64,000 bases of DNA, taken from the NCBI GenBank assembly GCA_023954745.1, contig JAGSHC010000001.1, forward strand, positions 78,356-142,355. Reading direction: 5' to 3'. The notes beneath the pieces were generated by a model that made no database searches, was not told the origin of the DNA, and worked only from the letters and a program-made list of their open reading frames with translations. Within the stretch, counting starts at the first letter, position 1, and the number at the start of each line of letters is the position of its first letter. Position numbers and translations under genes: made by a program. Source of the DNA: Deltaproteobacteria bacterium (GTDB taxonomy: Bacteria > Myxococcota_A > UBA796 > UBA9615). Positions 58,311 through 64,000 of the stretch are shown here, piece after piece.

Positions 58311-60821
58311 CTAGAAGCGATAGGTCGCGCTTCCCAGTACCCGAGGGCCCACCACGGTGCCCAGGCAGTGCTCACGGTGGCCGCCAGTGCCGAAGCCGAT
58401 GAGGTTGTTGCCGCTGATCCCCACCTCGAGCTTGTCCTCGAGGAAGCGGAACCCGACGCGGGCGTTGAGCAGCGGGTAGGCGCCGGCCTCGCAGTCATCG
58501 ACCACCACGTTCCCCGTGGCGTCGAAGGCCCGCTCGGGCACGTTCACGTTGCTCACGACGTGGAAGTCGACGTTGGCGTCGAGCCCAAAGGGGCTCCGGT
58601 AGGTCACACCCACCATCCCCATGTGCTGCGGATGACGTCGGTCGAAGTGGTCCGGCGCCGTCAGCCCCGAGTCCTTCTTCTCCTGGTCGATGGTGAGGTT
58701 CAAGGAGTAGTTGGCGCGGATGTCGAGGCCGTCCAGCGGGAACGCGTGTACCTCAGCCTCCCCGCCCAGCGCATGGAAGACGCCGTCGATGTTCTCGAAC
58801 GTCGAGCTGCCGGCGATGAACTGCGAGCCCTGGAGCTCTACGCGGTCCGCGCTCTGCACGCCCCCCAGGGCGATGAGGTTGGAGACGCGCTCGTAGTACG
58901 CGTTGACCCCGAAGCTGATGTAGTCGCTGTCCTCGAAGGTGTAGCCGAGCTCGACACTGAAGATGTTCTCGGGCGCCAGCTCCGTGCTCCCCAGGGACTG
59001 CAGGGCCACACCCTTGACGTTGGTCGGCACCACGAGGTCCAGGTAGCTCTCCAGGAACGTCGGGGTGCGGAAGGCCGTCCCCGCCGAGACGCGCAGCGAC
59101 TGGCCGCCAGTGGGCTTCAGCAGGACCGTGGCTCGGGGCGACGGCGTGAAGCCCACCAGGGGATGCTGGTCGAAGCGGAACCCGAGCACGGCGACCACCT
59201 GGGGCACGAAGGTGATCCGATCCTCCACGAAGCCGTTGAGGTGTTGCTCGAGGTGGTTCTCGTCGAGGTAGTCCCAGTTGATGGTCTTGAGCCGATAGCC
59301 GGCGCCAGCGCTCAGGTCGTGGCGCACCGGGCCGGTCATGGCGGTGCCGCTGTACAGCGCCTCCACGTCGACGACGTGGCTCTTGACGTCGGTGCCGAGG
59401 TCGAGACCTCCCACCGGCTGCCATGTGGGGCTCGCCTCGGCGTCAAACACGTTCCAGAACGCGCGGACCGACAGGCCCCCGATGTTGATGTCCGTACGTA
59501 CGTCGGTGATCAGACCCTGGAGCCAGTAGTCCCGGAACACACCGATGGCGAAGAAGTTGTCGAAGACGTAGGAGAGGCCACCGGACACTCCGATGCTGAC
59601 GTTCTCCGCCGGCACGATGGTCACCCCACCGTTGGCTCGCAGAGCGCGCACCGCGAGGCTGGCGTCCTGGGTCGTCAGCTCGACGTCGGTGCGATCGGGC
59701 CCGTACTCCAGCGCATACCGGTCGGTCTGCTCGTAGCCCACGGAGCCCCGCCAACCCACGATCCCCTTGCGACCCGAGAACTGCACATTCCCCTGCAGCG
59801 TCTCGCCGGTGCCGCCGCGAATGGTCACCTGGCCGCCCTGGGAGCTGCCGGCAGCCTTCGTGATGATGTTCACCACGCCGCCAAAGGCGTTTGCGCCGTA
59901 CAGCGTCGAGCCGGGCCCCCGGATGACCTCGATGCGCTCGATGTCCGCGAGGTCGATGGAGAGGGTGCGGAAGAAGGTGCCACCGAGGAAGTCGAAGTAG
60001 GCCGACCGCCCGTCCACGAGCACGAGCAGCTTGTTGGAGATGCGCTGGTTGAAGCCGCGCACCGCGAGGTTCGCGTTCCCCGCCCCCATCGTCAGCGTCG
60101 ACATGCCAGGCACCCGCCGCAGGATGTCCGGGATGTTGGTGACTCCGGAGAGACGGATGTCCTCAGCGGTGATGATGGTGATCGCGGACGGCGCGTCGAC
60201 CGGCGCCGTGGCGGTGCGCGACGCGGAGACGACCTGCTCTTCGTAGAAGTCGCCCCCCTTCGCCTGAAGCAGCTCGGCCTCGGGTGCATCGGCGAGCACA
60301 TCGACCTCGGGCTCGGAGGTGCCCTCGATGCGGTCGGCCAGGGCCTCGAGACGCTCCAGGAGCGCAGCGATCTCAGGAGCCGCGACCATCTTTCCCGATG
60401 CCGAGGGGGCTGGAGTCGTCGTGCCCGTGGGCTCGCTTCCGGGGAGCGTCGGACCCGTCGGTGTGTCCGTGGTGGGGTTGGTCTCGTCCTCCTGCTGACG
60501 GAGGAGGACGATCAGCCGCTCCACAGCCGCGGTGTCGTCCGGTCGCTCGGCGAGGTAGGCCTCGAAGGCCTCGACGGACTTGTCGAACTCCCCGGCATCG
60601 GCCCACGCGAGACCAATGTTGTAGAGGACCGAAGGGTGCGGGAGCAGGTCGTACGCCTTCTGGAGCAGGAGCGCCCCGTCGGCGTGCGCTCCCTGTTCGA
60701 TGAGCTCCATCCCCGTGCGGAAGGCGCGACGCGCGTCATCTCGGGCATCAGCCAGAGCCTGTCCCGGCACGAGCAGGAGCAGGAGCAGGAGGGCGAGCGC
60801 ACGGAGGGGGCGTGTCGACAT
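58311..60821 (-). CDS. TonB-dependent receptor with N-terminal TPR domain, coupled to a kinase
   Basis: 836 residues from ATG at 60821. Signal peptide RALALLLLLLLVPGQALA. Residues about 25-110 form TPR-like helices (ALLLQKAYDLLPHPSVLYNI, VEAFEAYLAERPDDTAAVER), unusual for a receptor. A Thr/Pro linker and coiled stretch follow (EIAALLERLEALADRIEGT). The plug (QVVSASRTATAPVDAPSAIT, LRRVPGMSTLTMGAGNANLA, IERIEVIRGPGSTLYGANAF, GGVVNIITK) and the 22-strand-type barrel are complete, ending VLGSATYRF. Likely transports a metal chelate, vitamin or sugar; the ligand is unknown. The ATG shares one base with the stop of the kinase upstream (TGATG). Confidence 0.93.
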   Translation of the reverse strand: MSTRPLRALALLLLLLLVPGQALADARDDARRAFRTGMELIEQGAHADGALLLQKAYDLLPHPSVLYNIGLAWADAGEFDKSVEAFEAYLAERPDDTAAVERLIVLLRQQEDETNPTTDTPTGPTLPGSEPTGTTTPAPSASGKMVAAPEIAALLERLEALADRIEGTSEPEVDVLADAPEAELLQAKGGDFYEEQVVSASRTATAPVDAPSAITIITAEDIRLSGVTNIPDILRRVPGMSTLTMGAGNANLAVRGFNQRISNKLLVLVDGRSAYFDFLGGTFFRTLSIDLADIERIEVIRGPGSTLYGANAFGGVVNIITKAAGSSQGGQVTIRGGTGETLQGNVQFSGRKGIVGWRGSVGYEQTDRYALEYGPDRTDVELTTQDASLAVRALRANGGVTIVPAENVSIGVSGGLSYVFDNFFAIGVFRDYWLQGLITDVRTDINIGGLSVRAFWNVFDAEASPTWQPVGGLDLGTDVKSHVVDVEALYSGTAMTGPVRHDLSAGAGYRLKTINWDYLDENHLEQHLNGFVEDRITFVPQVVAVLGFRFDQHPLVGFTPSPRATVLLKPTGGQSLRVSAGTAFRTPTFLESYLDLVVPTNVKGVALQSLGSTELAPENIFSVELGYTFEDSDYISFGVNAYYERVSNLIALGGVQSADRVELQGSQFIAGSSTFENIDGVFHALGGEAEVHAFPLDGLDIRANYSLNLTIDQEKKDSGLTAPDHFDRRHPQHMGMVGVTYRSPFGLDANVDFHVVSNVNVPERAFDATGNVVVDDCEAGAYPLLNARVGFRFLEDKLEVGISGNNLIGFGTGGHREHCLGTVVGPRVLGSATYRF

Positions 60822-62524
60822 CAATAGGGATTGTCCTTGTAGCCCGACGGCACCTTGTCGGGCTTCGCTTCGGGCTTGGGAGTCGGCTTCGCTTCGGGCT
60901 TGGGGGTCGGCTTCGCCTCGGGCTTGAGAGTCGGCTTCGCTTCGGGCTTGGGGGTCGGCTTCACTTCGGGCTGTGGCGCTGCCTTCGCCGCCGGCTCGGT
61001 CCGGGGGGTCGGCACCGCGCTCGGATCGGGTCGGAGGGTCCCCGACCAGCTCAGCGAGCCGTCGTCGGTCGGCAGGTCGACCTCGCGGGTCACGTGGCCG
61101 TCGAGGCTGATGCGCAGTGTCACGCTGTCGGGCTGGTATGGGGCGCGGTACTCGGGGAGGGTGACAGGGGTGGTGCCCAGAGGAACGAACGTCCCGTCGA
61201 AGCTGATGTCCACGGTGGCCCCCGCGGGGTCGCTCGTGACGGAGACAGCGAGAGCGGCGGCGTCCCCTACCTCGATCTCGCCTGGGGCGGCTGCTCCGAG
61301 ATTCTCTTCGGGGGGCGGCATCCTGCTGTCCCCGGGCTTGAGCACGAGGAAGGCGATCGCAGCGAGAAGCAGGGCCGCGATTCCGCCGAGGACCGGGAGC
61401 ACCGGGGAGCGCTTGTTGCGACGGACCTTCCTTGGCCTCTGGGCGCGGGCTGACGACGTTCCAGGCGCGGCGGCGGGCCGAGGAGCCGGCGGCGGTGGCG
61501 CGAGTGGTTCGACCGCCGGGATGGAGCCGGGCTCCAGATCGAGCTCGAGAGACTCGTTCACCTCGAGGTCGAGGGTCTCGGTGTCTTCCTGTCCAAAGGC
61601 GGCGCCCACCGCACGGAGGGCGATGACGAGCTGCCCCATGGACTGGTAGCGCTTCTCGGCGTCCTTTTCGAGGCACTTCGCCACCAGCTCCTCGAGCTCC
61701 GGCGTGGTCTGCGATGCGGGGTTGAGCTTCCACATCGGCTTGGGCTTCTCGTGCAGATGCGCGTGCAGGACCTGCATGGGATCGCCGTCGAAGGGCGGGT
61801 GGCCGGTGATCATGGTGAACAGCAGGATGCCGAGCGCGTAGATGTCCGCCCGGTGGTCGACCTCCTTGTTCCGATCGAGGGCCTCGGGCGACGTGTAGCG
61901 GGGTGAGCCCAGGAACTTGCCGGCGAGGGTGATCTCCGAGGCCTCACCGCGAAACTTCACCAGCCCGAAGTCGAGGACCTTCACGAAGTCGAGGTCCTCG
62001 TCGCGGTCGACCAGCAGCACGTTTGCGGGCTTCAGATCCCGGTGGATGATCCCCTTGCGATGCGCCTCGCGCAGCGACTTGCACACCTGCTTGGCCACGT
62101 GGATCGCCCGGGCCGGCGAGAAGGCACCTTCGTGGGAGAGCACCGCGCGGACGTCGTTGCCCTCGAGGTACTCCATGACGATGTAGAGCGCTCCGTCGTC
62201 GGCCTGGCCGAAGTCGTGCACTGTGATCGTGTTGGGGTGTGAGAGTCGAGCCGCCGCGGCTGCTTCGCGTAGAAAGCGCTCGTCGAAGTTCGGATCGTCC
62301 TCGAGGGACTCGGGAGGCTTCAGGATCTTGAGGGCGACCTCGCGGCCGAGAGGCGACTGGTTGGCGAGGTAGACGACGCCCATTCCACCGCGTCCGAGCA
62401 GTCGCTGGATGTCGTAGCGACCTGCGAAGACCTCACCCACGTCGGGCATACGCGTCGGGATCGCGGGGACCTTGCGCAAGGTGTCCGCGAGGGTCCCAAG
62501 CCCCTTCGTCCCGTCTTCAGGCAT
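60821..62524 (-). CDS. Ser/Thr protein kinase with transmembrane helix, PEGA-like domain and KPEAKPT repeats
   Basis: 567 residues. Kinase 37-305: GRGGMGVVY (44-52), Lys66 (VALKIL), HRD 161-163 (IHRDLKPANVLL), DFG 185-187, GSPRYTSPEA and DIYALGILLFTM. A transmembrane helix (LPVLGGIAALLLAAIAFLVL) near 380-400 is preceded by basic residues. The outside domain is PEGA-like (VTSDPAGATVDISFDG, VTLRISLDGHVTREVDLP), then about four PTPKPEAK units, then SGYKDNPY. The Lys-Pro-rich tail may reach peptidoglycan, as for wall-spanning linkers. It is coupled to the TPR-receptor gene. Targets unknown. Confidence 0.93.
   Translation of the reverse strand: MPEDGTKGLGTLADTLRKVPAIPTRMPDVGEVFAGRYDIQRLLGRGGMGVVYLANQSPLGREVALKILKPPESLEDDPNFDERFLREAAAAARLSHPNTITVHDFGQADDGALYIVMEYLEGNDVRAVLSHEGAFSPARAIHVAKQVCKSLREAHRKGIIHRDLKPANVLLVDRDEDLDFVKVLDFGLVKFRGEASEITLAGKFLGSPRYTSPEALDRNKEVDHRADIYALGILLFTMITGHPPFDGDPMQVLHAHLHEKPKPMWKLNPASQTTPELEELVAKCLEKDAEKRYQSMGQLVIALRAVGAAFGQEDTETLDLEVNESLELDLEPGSIPAVEPLAPPPPAPRPAAAPGTSSARAQRPRKVRRNKRSPVLPVLGGIAALLLAAIAFLVLKPGDSRMPPPEENLGAAAPGEIEVGDAAALAVSVTSDPAGATVDISFDGTFVPLGTTPVTLPEYRAPYQPDSVTLRISLDGHVTREVDLPTDDGSLSWSGTLRPDPSAVPTPRTEPAAKAAPQPEVKPTPKPEAKPTLKPEAKPTPKPEAKPTPKPEAKPDKVPSGYKDNPY
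60861..60974 (-). repeat. 24-base tandem repeats encoding PTPKPEAK
   Basis: Four full units of about ggcttcgcttcgggcttggg plus agtc on the plus strand (60861-60884, 60885-60908, 60909-60932, 60933-60956) and a partial fifth. Units differ at one to three bases each. They lie in the kinase's C-terminal tail. Confidence 0.9.
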
Positions 62525-62590
62525 TCAGCCCCGGAGCGGAAGTCAGGCCCACGGTGAATCCGCGCACCCGCCCCACAGCGGTTGATTCTA

Positions 62591-64000
62591 TCAGCGGCGC
62601 CGACGCCCAGGCAGCGCGCGCACGGCCGCGCGTAGGAGGGGGCGTCGTGCCGAGCGCACGAGGCGGCTGGACACCGAGCCGTTGCCTTTGGCTCCGCGGC
62701 TGTCCAGCCAACCCACGGCGGCGTCGAGAACGGCCGACGGCAGGACGCCGTCCTTCGCTGCACGGTCGGCGACCGGGCCTTCGACCACCCGGGCCCAGTC
62801 CTTGCGGAAGAGCGCCGGGGAGTCGGGGTCGACGCGCGTGACCTCCACCCCATGGGGCTCCACGATGCTCACCATCTGCAAGGTCTGGTCGAGGTCGGCC
62901 CGGGTCTCACCGGGGAGCCCCACGAGGACCTGCAGCCCCAGCTCGATCCCGACAGAGCGCACGGTCGTCGCCGCCCGGTAGACGCTCGCGGGCTCGTAGG
63001 ACCAGGAGAGCGCCTTCATCAGGCGAGACGACCCGCTGGCCGCGTCGAGCTCGAGGCGGACGCAGCCAACGCGGGCCAGCCGCTCCACGCTCGCTTCGTC
63101 GAGGTTCGCGGGGTGGGCGCTGGCCTCGAACTCGACCTCGCGGCCGCTCTGCTCGATGGCATCACAGAAGTCGGCGATCCAGGTGGGGTCGAAGAGAAAG
63201 ACCTCATCGGTGAACACGAAACGATCGACGGGGAAGCGATCGAGCAGATCCATCATCTCCGACACGACGTCCGCTGGGGTACGCCGCCGGTAGGGGCGTC
63301 CGAACACCGTGTTCGTACAGAAGCCGCAGGAGATCGGGCAGCCCCGAGCCGAGCGAATCGCGAGCTGACTCCCGGCGCCGAGGGTGAGCCAGCGATCGAG
63401 GTGCACGCGGGTGACCTCCGGGTCCCGGTAGGGACGCGGGAGCTCTTCGATGGGCACCAACCTCTCGGCGCCGGCGGAGTAGCGCAGGGTCCCGTGCTGA
63501 TCCATCCAGCAGGTGCCGGGGATCCGCGAGAGCACGTCGCTGTCGGGGCGGTAGTCGTTGGCGCGGAGGGCCAGCACCAGGTCGAGGGTCGCGTTCTCCC
63601 CTTCCCCGAGGACGACGGCGTCGGCGCCGGAGCGTAGATAGAGCGAAGGCCGGAGCAGCGCGTCGGGACCAGCTGCGATGACGGTGGCGCCGGCTCGGCG
63701 CGCCATGCGGCAGAACTGAGTGGCGGTGTCACGGGTCGTGGGGTGGGTGTAGAGCCAGGCAACCCGCGGGCGCAGGCGTGACACTGCCACCTCGAACGCT
63801 CCGAGATCGCGCCGGAAGGTCGAGTCCCAGGTCTCCACCGCTGTAAACGCGCGGTCCGCGATCCAGGCAGCTACTTCGGCGGGCTCCAGTGGGGGCAACG
63901 GGTGCACGGCCCCCGGACGACGGCGGTCGAGTCCGAGCATGTACGCGTGAGCGAACAGCACCTCGGGCTGGATGACGTACTGGCCGGTCTTGTCCACGGA
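62591..64000 (-). CDS. B12-binding radical SAM protein, 5' end beyond window
   Basis: At least 468 residues. The N-terminal part is cobalamin-binding-like (RPRVAWLYTHPTTRD, AGATVIAAGPD, SGADAVVLGEGE). The radical SAM cluster is Cys220, Cys224 and Cys227 counted from GTG 63997 (ARGCPISCGFC), with FVFTDEVFLFDPTW and LQVLVGLPGETRADLDQT. The frame is open to 64000 and the first beta strand of the B12 domain seems to be missing, so the true start probably lies outside. Such enzymes do methylations or ring chemistry on lipids, hopanoids, cofactors or natural products; the reaction is unknown. The C-terminus is basic (PLLRAAVRALPGRRRR). Confidence 0.88.
   Translation of the reverse strand, partial: SVDKTGQYVIQPEVLFAHAYMLGLDRRRPGAVHPLPPLEPAEVAAWIADRAFTAVETWDSTFRRDLGAFEVAVSRLRPRVAWLYTHPTTRDTATQFCRMARRAGATVIAAGPDALLRPSLYLRSGADAVVLGEGENATLDLVLALRANDYRPDSDVLSRIPGTCWMDQHGTLRYSAGAERLVPIEELPRPYRDPEVTRVHLDRWLTLGAGSQLAIRSARGCPISCGFCTNTVFGRPYRRRTPADVVSEMMDLLDRFPVDRFVFTDEVFLFDPTWIADFCDAIEQSGREVEFEASAHPANLDEASVERLARVGCVRLELDAASGSSRLMKALSWSYEPASVYRAATTVRSVGIELGLQVLVGLPGETRADLDQTLQMVSIVEPHGVEVTRVDPDSPALFRKDWARVVEGPVADRAAKDGVLPSAVLDAAVGWLDSRGAKGNGSVSSRLVRSARRPLLRAAVRALPGRRRR

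Noticed and set aside
58119-60827. Long plus-strand frame opposite the TonB-dependent receptor
   Set aside because: It overlaps the end of ilvE and mirrors a receptor with complete plug and barrel motifs; its own translation shows no recognisable domain.

Overview
The window is 64 kb of GC-rich, tightly packed bacterial DNA, most likely from a Myxococcota (former Deltaproteobacteria) genome. The evidence is four Hanks-type Ser/Thr kinases, two of them with PEGA domains; two giant proteins built from MopE-type DxDxDG..CGGDDCDD repeats; a choice-of-anchor-D/vWA lipoprotein; MYXO-CTERM-like C-terminal tails (Cys motif, hydrophobic helix, RRRR); and secreted proteins with DDDDS runs. I saw no rRNA, tRNA, CRISPR array, insertion sequence or phage gene. 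No gene-free gap is longer than about 185 bases (32294-32478); the next largest are 4926-5089 and 50764-50908.

Layout. 1-4925: a cut CapA-like gene, an acidic repeat protein, and a PEGA kinase translationally coupled to a secreted envelope protein. 5090-15335: a six-LysM lytic transglycosylase, then ntrB-ntrC-thiE-lipoprotein in one chain of overlapping stops and starts, pabB, a vWA lipoprotein, a UUCG-loop terminator and a small protein. 15355-21298 (minus): rhomboid protease, an MmgE/PrpD gene broken by an in-frame TAG, a two-domain Pnkp and a reduced molybdopterin oxidoreductase. 21323-27108: formate dehydrogenase and molybdenum cofactor genes (fdhD; moeA, a mobB-mobA fusion, moaA) with a DUF962 protein and a MYXO-CTERM-like lipoprotein. 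27168-32293: a beta-barrel protein, GDPD phosphodiesterase, an M1-like/Omp85-like fusion and an NlpC/P60 lipoprotein.

32479-45181: two paralogous MopE-repeat surface proteins with a terminator between them, the second overlapping a methyltransferase and a two-gene ABC exporter. 45243-54349: a kinase next to a YihQ-like GH31 lipoprotein, a histidine kinase lacking its phospho-acceptor His, a small lipoprotein, a kinase-ATPase fusion and a CPBP intramembrane protease. 54432-58278: cysM, a JAMM protease, a CysO/MoaD-like sulfur carrier and a MoeZ-like E1-rhodanese, which together look like a protein-thiocarboxylate cysteine pathway, then ilvE. 58311-64000 (minus): a TPR/TonB-dependent receptor coupled to another PEGA kinase, and a B12-binding radical SAM protein cut by the window edge.

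Themes. Envelope biology dominates: three of four kinases sit directly upstream of a secreted or outer-membrane protein, two of them with identical TGATG coupling. The most interesting unit is the sulfur-carrier cluster: its carrier ends in GG plus two extra residues, and its GG codons double as the Shine-Dalgarno of the next gene.
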